From the NCBI GenBank assembly GCA_003562535.1, contig PWUP01000055.1, forward strand, positions 1-12,553: a stretch of DNA of 12,553 nucleotides, written 5' to 3'. The stretch comes from Gammaproteobacteria bacterium. Its GTDB lineage: Bacteria > Pseudomonadota > Gammaproteobacteria > Competibacterales > Competibacteraceae. Position 1 is the stretch's first letter. Each line of letters opens with the position of its first letter. Positions 1 to 7,064 of the stretch are shown here, piece by piece. Below the pieces are notes generated by a model. The model did no database searches. It was not told the DNA's origin and worked only from the letters and a program-made list of their open reading frames with translations. The translations under genes and the position numbers were made by a program.

Positions 1-1
1 G

Positions 2-64
2 AGGAGGGGAATCCTTCATCGAGTTGTGAAGCAAAACCAGCAGGATTTGATCAGTACCGAGTAA
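2..64 (+). CDS. Possible 3' tail of an unrecognised gene (partial)
   Basis: One plus-strand frame is open from the left edge to a TAA at 62-64. It would encode a short basic tail ending ILHRVVKQNQQDLISTE, which reads like an ordinary protein C-terminus. The other two plus frames close sooner or give less protein-like sequence. Only about 20 residues are visible, so no family can be assigned and the frame may be chance. If real, the gene converges on hslR. Confidence 0.2.
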   Translation, partial: RRGILHRVVKQNQQDLISTE

Positions 65-189
65 TCAGTAGCTGATGGCTGATAACTTTACAAATCACTA
101 ATGATTGCGTTGCTCAGTATATCCGTGTACATCCGTGGTTTAACAAAATTCTGGTAACGATGTGGGTAATAGTGAGTTCACGTTAATGC
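65..189. other. Intergenic DNA with short repeats downstream of hslR
   Basis: This stretch has no convincing gene. It holds a tandem pair of near-identical 10-base units (ATCCGTGTAC then ATCCGTGGTT, 121-140) and a weak hairpin, AATCA/TGATT around CTAA (93-106). The hairpin is too weak to call a terminator for the hslR operon. The ATCCGTG doublet resembles low-complexity intergenic repeats I recall from environmental bacterial genomes, but that is recollection and not a search result. Confidence 0.3.
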
Positions 190-585
190 CTACCTGTCGC
201 GACGGGTAAAACGCACAATCTGGCGGCGGCCCTGTTTGTCGGGGCGCTTAGCAGGATGCGGAGTCACCGCCGCAATCCGGCGCTGCTCAGCCTCCTGCTC
301 GCGCTTGGCGATGCTTTCGGCTGTTTCTTGATAAAGTTGCGCGGCTTCGGTAGCCGGGCCGCGGCGGGTGGATAAGGCCATAACCACCACCGTCTGGTGT
401 TGCCACCCACGGTGAATGTCCAAGGAATCCCCGATATGCACGGCACGGGCGGGCTTAACCCGCTGCTGATTGACGCGCACCTTACCGCCGTTGATGGCTT
501 CCGTGGCCAGACTCCGCGTTTTGAAAAACCGTGCTGCCCACAGCCAGCGGTCTAAACGAGTGCGCGGCTCAGCCGAATCGGCCAT
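190..585 (-). CDS. hslR: Heat shock protein 15 (Hsp15), S4-domain RNA-binding protein
   Basis: A 131-residue basic protein, close to the 133 residues of E. coli Hsp15. Residues 10-57 form an S4 RNA-binding domain (RLDRWLWAARFFKTRS, then INGGKVRVNQQRVKP), followed by a charged, arginine-rich tail ending in TRRDR. In E. coli, Hsp15 binds free 50S subunits carrying a nascent chain and helps recycle stalled large subunits after heat stress. The ATG overlaps the minE stop by one base (TGATG), so translation is probably coupled to minE, and hslR is the last gene of the ycgN-minCDE-hslR run. Its function is inferred from the family; its linkage to Min genes is unusual. Stop codon TAG. Confidence 0.9.
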   Translation of the reverse strand: MADSAEPRTRLDRWLWAARFFKTRSLATEAINGGKVRVNQQRVKPARAVHIGDSLDIHRGWQHQTVVVMALSTRRGPATEAAQLYQETAESIAKREQEAEQRRIAAVTPHPAKRPDKQGRRQIVRFTRRDR

Positions 586-881
586 CAGCGCCCCCGCAGC
601 TTGGTGTGATGCAAGGGTCGGCCACTGCTGGGGTCGGGTAAGGTGATGTTGACTTCCAAGACTTCACAGTTGCCTTCACGATCCAAATTGACTTTGATGT
701 GGTCTTGTTCAATGGCCACATATTTACGCACGACATCGAGCAATTCCCGCTGCATGCGCTGCAAATAGTCAGAACTCAGCGCGGAATTGCGACCTTCGCG
801 CGCGACAATGATCTGCAAGCGTTCCTTAGCTTTGGACGCTGAAGGCGGGCTTTGGTCGCGGAACAGTTCTAGAAAGCGCAT
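585..881 (-). CDS. minE: Cell division topological specificity factor MinE
   Basis: A 98-residue protein, slightly longer than the 88 residues of E. coli MinE. It begins with a short amphipathic membrane-targeting stretch (MRFLELF), followed by the MinD-contacting KERLQIIVA segment at residues 19-27. The C-terminal topological-specificity domain follows (YLQRMQRELLDVVRKYV, then CEVLEVNITLP). MinE binds MinD on the membrane, triggers its ATPase and drives the pole-to-pole oscillation that keeps the division inhibitor away from midcell. It starts 9 bases after the minD stop; the only ribosome-binding candidate is a G-rich run, GGGGGGTGA, that overlaps that stop. The tail after NITLP (PSSGRPLHHTKLRGR) is basic and longer than usual. 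Confidence 0.96.
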   Translation of the reverse strand: MRFLELFRDQSPPSASKAKERLQIIVAREGRNSALSSDYLQRMQRELLDVVRKYVAIEQDHIKVNLDREGNCEVLEVNITLPDPSSGRPLHHTKLRGR

Positions 882-890
882 AATATCGTG

Positions 891-1703
891 TCACCCCCCA
901 AACATTCGCCGCAAGAAGTTTTTCCGATGAGTCAAAAATCGGTGTGGGCGTTCTTCACCAAGATAGCGAGCCACCATATCAGCATAAGCATGACCCGCAT
1001 CACTGCGTTCATTGAGGATAACCGGCACCCCCTCATTAGACGCCAATAACACAGTTTGAGACTCGGGAATCACACCCAGCAGCGGAATCCCCAAAATTTC
1101 CAATACATCGTCCAGCGCCAGCATATCGCCGCGTTCAACCCGTTCCGAGTCATAACGGGTCAGCACCAATAATTCCTGTACCGGCTCTTCATTATTGATC
1201 GCCCGCCGTGAGCGGCTGGCAATCAAACCCAAAATGCGATCCGAATCACGCACGGACGAGACTTCCGGGTTGGTCGTCACCAAAGCATCATCAGCAAAAT
1301 ACATGGCGATATGAGCGCCATGCTCGATCCCTGCGGGTGAATCACAAATAATATAATCGAAGCGTTTTTTCAATTCTTCAATAACGATTTCAACGCCTTC
1401 ATGGGTTAGGGCTTCCTTGTCACGGGTCTGAGAAGCCGGAAGAATGTATAAGTTACTTAATCTTTTATCTTTAATCAATGCCTGGTTAAGGTTGGCTTCG
1501 CCGTTAATGACATTCACAAAATCATAGACCACACGGCGCTCGCATCCCATGATGAGATCTAAATTCCGCAGACCCACATCAAAATCGATCACCACGGTTT
1601 TAAAATCGCGCAGGGCGAGTCCGGCGGCAAAACTCGCACTGGTGGTAGTTTTACCTACACCACCCTTGCCGGAGGTCACTACAATCACTCTTGCCAAGTT
1701 CAT
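891..1703 (-). CDS. minD: Septum-site determining ATPase MinD
   Basis: A full-length 270-residue MinD, a ParA/MinD-type P-loop ATPase. The deviant Walker A motif SGKGGVGKTT (residues 11-20) has both lysines, K13 and K18. Switch and Walker B-like segments follow (VIDFDVGLRNLDL, then YIICDSPAGIE). The C-terminus RKNFLRRMFGG is the amphipathic membrane-targeting helix. ATP-bound MinD dimerises on the inner membrane, recruits MinC to block FtsZ assembly and is released by MinE. The ATG is preceded by AAGGAG, which overlaps the minC stop codon (TAAGGAG), so minC and minD are tightly coupled. The last codons, TTT GGG GGG TGA, contain a six-G run. Confidence 0.97.
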   Translation of the reverse strand: MNLARVIVVTSGKGGVGKTTTSASFAAGLALRDFKTVVIDFDVGLRNLDLIMGCERRVVYDFVNVINGEANLNQALIKDKRLSNLYILPASQTRDKEALTHEGVEIVIEELKKRFDYIICDSPAGIEHGAHIAMYFADDALVTTNPEVSSVRDSDRILGLIASRSRRAINNEEPVQELLVLTRYDSERVERGDMLALDDVLEILGIPLLGVIPESQTVLLASNEGVPVILNERSDAGHAYADMVARYLGEERPHRFLTHRKNFLRRMFGG

Positions 1704-1708
1704 TCTCC

Positions 1709-2446
1709 TTAGGTCAAGGGTCTAATCATTAAGCGTTCACTCTCAAGATAAATCTGTACGGGTTGGTGTAGTTTAGCAATATCGCTCGGTTTTTCCAAAA
1801 TTCGGTAATTACCCGCTACAGACACCAGCTCGGCTTCTAAGCTGGAGCAAAAAATACGGGCGTGGTTATCACCATGGACACCGGCCAGGGCACGGCCACG
1901 CAGCGAGCCGTAAACATGGACGTGACCGGCCGCCAGCACTTCCGCTCCGCCACTGACCGTACCGATGATGATTAAATCGCCATCAGGGGCATAGAGTTGT
2001 TGCCCCGAACGCACGGGTTTGCTGTATACGCGAGTGCGGGTGTACTTACGAAGAGGCTTTTCGGGTGCTTGGGGTTCGGGTGCGGTATCGGGACGCTTCA
2101 CCGCCCGTTGTTTAGGCAGTAAGGGTAAACCCGCCGCCAGGGCCGCTGTAGATTGCGCCTCGGAGCCATGACGAATGCCGACAGGGATCAATTGGTACTG
2201 TCGTAGTAACGCCACCAGTGCAGTAAAATCCACTGGATCATGCAGATCATTGAGGTCAATGACAACCGGGGCATGGCAGAAAAAACCCGGGGCTTGGGCG
2301 ATTTTATCGCGCAAATGCTGGGTAATCACCGCTAAATCGCTAGACTGCAAATAAAAAATAGTCAGGGTAAACAAACTGCCCTTGAGTTCAAAAGCGGCCC
2401 GTTGGGGAGACTGTTCAGGCGGGTTAGTCGTCGTTGTTGCGCTCAA
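1709..2446 (-). CDS. minC: Septum-site determining protein MinC
   Basis: A 245-residue division inhibitor with two domains. The N-terminal FtsZ-antagonising domain starts near residue 18 (AAFELKGSLFTLTI) and runs to about 110. A proline- and lysine-rich linker covers about 111-140. The C-terminal beta-helix domain (about 145-245) carries HVYGSLRGRALAG at 177-189 and the following SLEAELVSVAG; it binds MinD. No in-frame ATG lies near the expected N-terminus, so I take the TTG at 2446, preceded by GAGGGTGA at suitable spacing. The extra 17 or so residues before FELKG are low in complexity (SATTTTNPPEQSPQ). It lies 24 bases after ycgN and 5 bases before minD. Confidence 0.95.
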   Translation of the reverse strand: MSATTTTNPPEQSPQRAAFELKGSLFTLTIFYLQSSDLAVITQHLRDKIAQAPGFFCHAPVVIDLNDLHDPVDFTALVALLRQYQLIPVGIRHGSEAQSTAALAAGLPLLPKQRAVKRPDTAPEPQAPEKPLRKYTRTRVYSKPVRSGQQLYAPDGDLIIIGTVSGGAEVLAAGHVHVYGSLRGRALAGVHGDNHARIFCSSLEAELVSVAGNYRILEKPSDIAKLHQPVQIYLESERLMIRPLT

Positions 2447-2470
2447 GGTTGAATCACCCTCAATACGGTG

Positions 2471-2929
2471 TTATCGGGATAAGGTCGCCACGATATGGTC
2501 TTCGAGTTGAGTATCCGCTGTTTCGGTTACCGTCCAGCCACGCACCGACACGCCCAAACGATGAACCGCAGCGGTTTGACCACTCACTAAGGGATGCCAA
2601 GCGGGCACATCACGCCCCTCAGCGCGACGCCGATAGGCGCAGGTTTCGGGCAACCAGTGACACGCACTGACATTATCAGGGGTCAACTGCACACAATCCG
2701 GCACATAGCGGTGTCGATCTGCGTAGTGGCGACAGCGGGCGCTGTGTTGATCCAATAAGCGACAGGCCACATTGGTTAAATAGAACACCCCTGTGTCTTC
2801 ATCTTCGAGCTTATGCAGACAGCAGCGCCCACAGCCATCACACAGGGCTTCCCACTCTTCGGGGTTCAGTTCAGCCAGCGTTTTATCTTTCCAAAACAGG
2901 CTGGTGTTTACAGGGTCAGTTGTAGTCAC
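2471..2929 (-). CDS. ycgN: YcgN family (UPF0260 / YkgJ-type) cysteine-cluster protein
   Basis: About 152 residues and clearly like E. coli YcgN, sharing LCDGCGRCCLHKL, FYLTNVACR, PDCVQLT, WLPETCAYR and PAWHPL. The CxxCxxCC cluster (residues 30-37) with further cysteines at about 56, 66, 79, 90 and 97 fits a metal or iron-sulfur binding protein. That is a family-level inference, since the biochemical role is unknown. Start: GTG at 2929 gives an N-terminus of the usual length; a TTG at 2941 would add four residues. Neither has a clear ribosome-binding site, and an in-frame TAG at 2966-2968 rules out anything longer. In E. coli ycgN also lies close to the min locus. Here it is directly upstream of minC and probably co-transcribed. 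Confidence 0.9.
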   Translation of the reverse strand: MTTTDPVNTSLFWKDKTLAELNPEEWEALCDGCGRCCLHKLEDEDTGVFYLTNVACRLLDQHSARCRHYADRHRYVPDCVQLTPDNVSACHWLPETCAYRRRAEGRDVPAWHPLVSGQTAAVHRLGVSVRGWTVTETADTQLEDHIVATLSR

Positions 2930-2992
2930 AGGGATGATCAAAACGCTATACGGTTCAATAAGTGTCTAAGCCGAGAAACAGAGCTGATAGCC

Positions 2993-3076
2993 GGACAACA
3001 TAGCCGCAGTAGGTCGTGCAAAAGCGCAGCGTTGCCCGACATCATAGCATTGCAACGAGCTGTTGTCCCGACCTAC
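2993..3076. repeat. Nested intergenic palindromic element
   Basis: The 161-base gap between ycgN and htpG holds overlapping inverted repeats. GTCGTGCAA (3013-3021) pairs with TTGCCCGAC (3032-3040), with one mismatch. CGTTGC (3030-3035) can instead pair with GCAACG (3052-3057). An outer pair, GTAGGTCG (3009-3016) with CGACCTAC (3069-3076), encloses both, and GGACAACA (2993-3000) matches TGTTGTCC (3061-3068). The core resembles a GTAGGTCGGGC...GCCCGAC type of extragenic palindrome that I recall from several Proteobacteria. It follows the htpG stop, so a transcript could fold here and weaken read-through into ycgN; no T-run supports a classical terminator. Confidence 0.6.
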
Positions 3077-3102
3077 CGCTCGCTGCAGCCGCTGTGACCC
3101 GC

Positions 3103-5019
3103 TTAACGGGTTAAGGTTAAGCGCAACAGTAAATCGTTAAGCCGCCGAACGTAGCTACCCGGATCTTCCAGTTGACCGCCTTCGGCCAGCAGGGCTTGAT
3201 CAAACAGCAATTGCGCCCAGTTTTGCAGCTCGGTCTCATCCGTTGCGGTTTTAAGCTGGCGGATCAAGCTGTGATCAGGATTGATTTCCAAGTACGGCTT
3301 GCTCATCGGCACATTTTGCCCGGCTTCGCGCAGCAGGCGTTCTAAATGGGCGCTCATGGCGTGTTCGTCAACCACTAAACAGGCCGGCGAATCGGTCAAG
3401 CGGCGTGAGATGCGCACATCTTGCACTTGCTCACCCAGTGCGGTCTTAATCCGCGCCAACACGTCTTGGTACTCGTCATCGTGCTGCTTTTGAACTTCCG
3501 GTTCCGAGTCCGCTTTGTCGCCGAGTTTATCCAAATCAAGGCTGCCCTTAGCCACGGAATGCAGCGGCTTGCCCTCGAACTCAGGCAAATGACTGACCAG
3601 CCATTCATCGACCCGATCGCTGAGCAGCAGCACCTCGACGCCTTTTTTACGGAAAATTTCCAGATGCGGACTGTGGCGCACCGAGGCAAAACTGTCGCCG
3701 GTCAGATAGTAAATCGCTTCCTGACCCTCGGCCATGCGGCTGAGGTAATCACTCAGGCTGACGGTTTGCTCGGGGCTGTCGGTATGGGTTGAGGCAAAGC
3801 GCAATAAGCGTGCGATCTGCTCGCGGTTGGCATAATCTTCGCCAGGCCCTTCTTTCAGCACTTGGCCAAACTGTTGCCAGACCGTCAGGTATTTTTCGGG
3901 TTGTTTTGTGGCCAAATCGTCGAGCAGCCCTAATACTTTTTTCACCGACCCCGCCCGAATGCTGTCGATGATGCGGTTATTTTGCAGGATTTCGCGGGAG
4001 ATATTCAGCGGCAAATCATTCGAATCAATCACGCCACGCACAAAGCGCAGATAACGCGGAATGAGTTGTTCGGCATCGTCCATGATAAACACTCGGCGCA
4101 CATACAGTTTAACCCCATAACGCCGGTTGGGGTCCCAAAGATCGAACGGCGCCCGTTGCGGAATATACAGCAGTGAAATGTACTCCAGATTGCCTTCCAC
4201 GCGGTTATGCGTCCACGCCAGCGGATCTTCAAAATCATGGCTGATGTGTTTGTACAGCGCTTGGTATTCGTCGTCTTTAATGTCTTGGCGCGGGCGTGTC
4301 CACAGGGCCGAGGCTTTATTAACCTGCTCCCATTCGCGGGTGGGGGCGCTGTCATCGTCTTTGGCAGGCCGTTCCACGTCCAGCAACACCGGCAGGCCGA
4401 TATGATCCGAGTAGCGAGTAATAATCGAGCGCAGCCGCCACTGATCCAACATCTCATCTTCGCCTTCGCGCAGATGCAACACGATTTCCGTGCCGCGTTG
4501 CGCCCGTTCGATGGTCTCAATGCTGAACTCACCATCGCCCGCCGATTCCCAATGCACCCCATGTTCAGGGCTGAGGCCAGCGCGGCGGGTGAATAACTCG
4601 ACCCGATCGGCAACGATAAAGCTGGAATAAAAGCCGACGCCAAATTGGCCGATGAGGTGGGCGTCTTGGGCTTGATCCCCCGTCAGCCGTTGCATGAATT
4701 CACGAGTGCCAGAATGGGCAATCGTGCCGATCAGCTCAATCACCTCTTGGCGACTCATGCCAATGCCATTGTCGCTGACGGTGATGGTGCGAGCGGTTTT
4801 GTCAAACTGTACTTTGATCTGCAGCTCGGCTTGATCTTCAAATAGGCCGCTGTCGGTTAAGGCTTCAAAGCGTAATTTATCGCAGGCATCCGAGGCGTTA
4901 GAGATCAGTTCGCGGAGAAAAATGTCCTTGTTAGAGTACAAGGCATTAATCATCAATTTGAGCAGTTGTTTAACTTCAGCCTGAAACCCCAGGGTTTCCT
5001 TCTGTGCTTCGACGGTCAT
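3103..5019 (-). CDS. htpG: Molecular chaperone HtpG (bacterial Hsp90)
   Basis: A complete 638-residue Hsp90, slightly longer than the 624 of E. coli. The N-terminal GHKL ATPase domain carries IFLRELISNASDACDKLR (33-50, with catalytic Glu37 and the Mg-binding Asn41), DNGIGM (83-88) and IGQFGVGFYS (123-132). The middle domain includes LWTRPRQDI, HNRVEGNLEY, YVRRVFIMDDAE and DLPLNISREIL, whose arginine helps ATP hydrolysis. The C-terminal dimerisation domain ends the protein (PYLEINPDHSLI, then LFDQALLAEGG). HtpG is a cytosolic ATP-dependent chaperone that remodels partly folded clients with DnaK. The ATG has a GGGAG ribosome-binding site. A sigma-32-like promoter lies just upstream, so I read it as a separate heat-inducible unit. 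Confidence 0.98.
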   Translation of the reverse strand: MTVEAQKETLGFQAEVKQLLKLMINALYSNKDIFLRELISNASDACDKLRFEALTDSGLFEDQAELQIKVQFDKTARTITVSDNGIGMSRQEVIELIGTIAHSGTREFMQRLTGDQAQDAHLIGQFGVGFYSSFIVADRVELFTRRAGLSPEHGVHWESAGDGEFSIETIERAQRGTEIVLHLREGEDEMLDQWRLRSIITRYSDHIGLPVLLDVERPAKDDDSAPTREWEQVNKASALWTRPRQDIKDDEYQALYKHISHDFEDPLAWTHNRVEGNLEYISLLYIPQRAPFDLWDPNRRYGVKLYVRRVFIMDDAEQLIPRYLRFVRGVIDSNDLPLNISREILQNNRIIDSIRAGSVKKVLGLLDDLATKQPEKYLTVWQQFGQVLKEGPGEDYANREQIARLLRFASTHTDSPEQTVSLSDYLSRMAEGQEAIYYLTGDSFASVRHSPHLEIFRKKGVEVLLLSDRVDEWLVSHLPEFEGKPLHSVAKGSLDLDKLGDKADSEPEVQKQHDDEYQDVLARIKTALGEQVQDVRISRRLTDSPACLVVDEHAMSAHLERLLREAGQNVPMSKPYLEINPDHSLIRQLKTATDETELQNWAQLLFDQALLAEGGQLEDPGSYVRRLNDLLLRLTLTR

Positions 5020-5056
5020 GGTCAGACAATCTCCCGTTGGTTGTATTGGGATTTCT

Positions 5057-5084
5057 AAATAAGATTGATTGCGGCTATTTCAAG
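5057..5084 (-). promoter_or_regulatory. Sigma-32-like heat shock promoter of htpG
   Basis: On the minus strand CTTGAA (5079-5084, within CCTTGAAATAG) matches the sigma-32 -35 consensus CTTGAA. After a 14-base spacer comes TCTTATTT (5057-5064), a partial match to the -10 consensus CCCCATNT. Predicted initiation near 5050 would give a leader of about 30 bases. E. coli htpG is a known sigma-32 gene. The -10 match is imperfect, and the same TTGAAA could serve a sigma-70 promoter. Confidence 0.5.
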
Positions 5085-5111
5085 GCCAATCCGCGCATAA
5101 ATCGGTCACAT

Positions 5112-5912
5112 TTACGGCAGGGCAGCCAGCCAATTCCTATCGGTATCGGCGTACACCACAAACGGTGGGTTGCGTAGCTCATCGCTGCGGTTGTAACTGA
5201 GGCGTTGACCGTGGGTGTCCACAACGTGAGCACCGGCGGACTCCGCCACACACTGCGCGGCGGCGGTATCCCACCACCACGTTGGACTCAAACGCGGATA
5301 AAAATCGGCACTGCCCTCGGCAACCAGACAACATTTCACCGCACTGCCCATCGGCACTAAGGTATGTTCACCTAAATTGCGCACGATGGTGGCCAGTTCT
5401 GGGCCGGGATGGGAGCGACTACTGACCACTCGCAGCGGCGGAGTGGCATTGCGCAGCGCATTGATGGGCACTGGCGGCTCACTGGCGTACTGACGGAACG
5501 CCCCCAAGCGGGTATTGGCAAAGTAACAGCGCTCCTGAGCGGGTACATGCACCACACCCAGCACCGGATAATGGCCGTCAACCAGGCCGATATTTACGGT
5601 GAATTCCCCGTTACGATTGATGAATTCCTTAGTGCCGTCCAACGGATCGACTAACCAAAAACGTGACCACCGGCCACGATCAGCAATCGCACTGGCGGCG
5701 GATTCTTCCGAGAGCACCGGAATATCCGGGGTAAGCTGCTGTAAGCCTTCCGTGATCACGCGATGGGCGGCGAGATCAGCCTCCGTCAGCGGACTGTGAT
5801 CCGCTTTATGACGGACGCCAAAATCTGTCCGGCCATAGACTTCGAGAATGGCGTGTCCGGCCTGTTTGGCCAAGACCACCACATGATTGAGCAGCAAGTC
5901 AGTATTACCCAT
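5112..5912 (-). CDS. cysQ: 3'(2'),5'-bisphosphate nucleotidase CysQ
   Basis: A member of the lithium-sensitive inositol monophosphatase superfamily, about 266 residues against 246 in E. coli CysQ. Metal-binding motifs are present: the acidic pair in DIPVLSEES (Glu69/Glu70), WLVDPLDGTKEF (86-97, with Asp89 and Asp92) and WWWDTAAAQ near the C-terminus; the more usual form of the last is WDTAAGH. CysQ hydrolyses 3'-phosphoadenosine 5'-phosphate to AMP, clearing a toxic by-product of sulfate assimilation. I chose the ATG at 5912 because a G7 run lies 8 bases before it. An ATG at 5918 is possible, and a longer open frame to 6026 would overlap rplS. It begins 22 bases after rplS and is probably the last gene of that operon. 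Confidence 0.92.
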   Translation of the reverse strand: MGNTDLLLNHVVVLAKQAGHAILEVYGRTDFGVRHKADHSPLTEADLAAHRVITEGLQQLTPDIPVLSEESAASAIADRGRWSRFWLVDPLDGTKEFINRNGEFTVNIGLVDGHYPVLGVVHVPAQERCYFANTRLGAFRQYASEPPVPINALRNATPPLRVVSSRSHPGPELATIVRNLGEHTLVPMGSAVKCCLVAEGSADFYPRLSPTWWWDTAAAQCVAESAGAHVVDTHGQRLSYNRSDELRNPPFVVYADTDRNWLAALP

Positions 5913-5934
5913 GAGCATCACCCCCCCACCCGCA

Positions 5935-6294
5935 TTATTTTTTAGGACGCAGTTTTTCCTTAATCCGAGCCGCACGGCCTTCCAGACCGCGGAGATAGTA
6001 CAGCTTAGCGCGGCGCACATCGCCACGGCGCTTCACCGTCAGTGTCGCAATATTGGGGCTATAGGTTTGGAACACCCGCTCCACGCCTTCGCCATGAGAA
6101 ATTTTACGCACGGTGAACGCCGAGTTCAGTCCGCGATTACGCTTAGCGATGACGATGCCCTCAAAGGCTTGCAGCCGCTCGCGGTTGCCTTCTTTCACCC
6201 GCACTTGCACTACGACCGTATCACCGGGGCTGAAATCAGGCAGGGTTTTGCCCGCCATGTGTTCCTGTTCCAGCTCTTGAATAATATTGCTCAC
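5935..6294 (-). CDS. rplS: 50S ribosomal protein L19
   Basis: A 119-residue L19; E. coli has 115. Recognisable segments are PDFSPGDTVVVQVRVKEGNRERLQ, FEGIVIAKRNRGLN, FTVRKISHGEGVERVF and the basic C-terminus RRAKLYYLRGLEGRAARIKEKL. L19 sits at the 30S-50S interface and takes part in an intersubunit bridge. The start is GTG, supported by GAGGA eight bases upstream. The gene follows trmD by 28 bases, the classical rpsP-rimM-trmD-rplS arrangement, and cysQ follows after 22 bases with no terminator visible between them. Confidence 0.97.
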   Translation of the reverse strand: MSNIIQELEQEHMAGKTLPDFSPGDTVVVQVRVKEGNRERLQAFEGIVIAKRNRGLNSAFTVRKISHGEGVERVFQTYSPNIATLTVKRRGDVRRAKLYYLRGLEGRAARIKEKLRPKK

Positions 6295-6322
6295 TGCTGT
6301 AATCCTCGTGAATAGCTAATCA

Positions 6323-7060
6323 TCAGATAAATTTATCAATAAAATCATTTAATAGCCGCTTGTCTTGCGGCTGCAATGATAACCGTTGTAACACATCCGG
6401 GCGCCGCAGCCACGTCTGGCCTAAGGCGTGTTGGTAGCGCCAGCGGGCAATGGCCGCATGATCACCACTGAGCAACACCGGCGGCACCGCTTGCCCGTCG
6501 ATGCAGGCCGGGCGCGTATAGTGGGGATGATCCAGCAGCCCGTGGCTGAACGAATCCTGTTGCACGGACTCCGCATCACCCAGCACCCCCGGTTGCCAAC
6601 GCATCAGGGCATCAATCAACACCATCGCCGCCAGCTCACCGCCGCTGAGCACGTAATCGCCAATCGAACATTCTTCGTCAATGTCGCGGTCTAATAGGCG
6701 CTGGTCAACCCCTTCATACCGCCCAGCCAGCAGGATTAAATGCGGTTCAGCCGCTAAGCGGGTCACGGTCGCTTGATTGAGCACAGCCCCCTGTGGGCTA
6801 AGATAGATCACCCGCGCCCGCTGCTGGGTTTGGGCGTGTATCCGTTGCAAAGTGGCGCGCAATGGCGCCACGCTCATCACCATGCCCGGCCCTCCCCCAT
6901 AGGGACGATCATCCACACTGCGGTGACGGTTATCCGCCGCCTCACGCGGGTTCCAAGTGTTTACAACCAGCGACCCTTGGTCGAAGGCACGGCCAGTAAT
7001 CCCATAATCGAGCAGGGCATCGAACATGCCGGGAAATAACGTAACCACATCAATCCGCAC
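6323..7060 (-). CDS. trmD: tRNA (guanine-N1)-methyltransferase TrmD
   Basis: About 245 residues, a SPOUT-class enzyme that uses S-adenosylmethionine to methylate G37 next to the anticodon, preventing +1 frameshifting. The N-terminus RIDVVTLFPGMFDALLDYG is typical. DDRPYGGGPGM (50-60), YLSPQG (86-91), LLAGRYEGVDQR (110-121) and SIGDYVLSGGELA (132-144) build the trefoil-knot cofactor site. QDSF (168-171) holds the conserved catalytic Asp169, and LLDHPHYTRP follows. The start is GTG at 7060, four bases after the rimM stop. The frame stays open upstream to 7123, but that would overlap rimM and add residues with no family counterpart. Translation is probably coupled to rimM. Confidence 0.96.
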   Translation of the reverse strand: MRIDVVTLFPGMFDALLDYGITGRAFDQGSLVVNTWNPREAADNRHRSVDDRPYGGGPGMVMSVAPLRATLQRIHAQTQQRARVIYLSPQGAVLNQATVTRLAAEPHLILLAGRYEGVDQRLLDRDIDEECSIGDYVLSGGELAAMVLIDALMRWQPGVLGDAESVQQDSFSHGLLDHPHYTRPACIDGQAVPPVLLSGDHAAIARWRYQHALGQTWLRRPDVLQRLSLQPQDKRLLNDFIDKFI

Positions 7061-7064
7061 GGCA

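Noticed and set aside
1..189. tRNA or small RNA gene downstream of hslR
   Set aside because: No cloverleaf-compatible arms or promoter-plus-terminator pair could be found; only short repeats and a weak 5-base hairpin.
2813..3097. Plus-strand open frame across the ycgN 5' end and the palindromic gap
   Set aside because: Half is antisense to ycgN and the rest is repeat DNA; it has no domain-like sequence.
3281..4845. Many plus- and minus-strand open frames inside htpG
   Set aside because: They lie wholly within a perfectly conserved HtpG reading frame, show no recognisable domains and have the composition expected of antisense or shifted frames.
5913..6026. Longer N-terminus for CysQ reaching into rplS
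   Set aside because: It would overlap rplS by about 90 bases with sequence that has no counterpart in the family, and a well-spaced G-rich ribosome-binding site supports the ATG at 5912.
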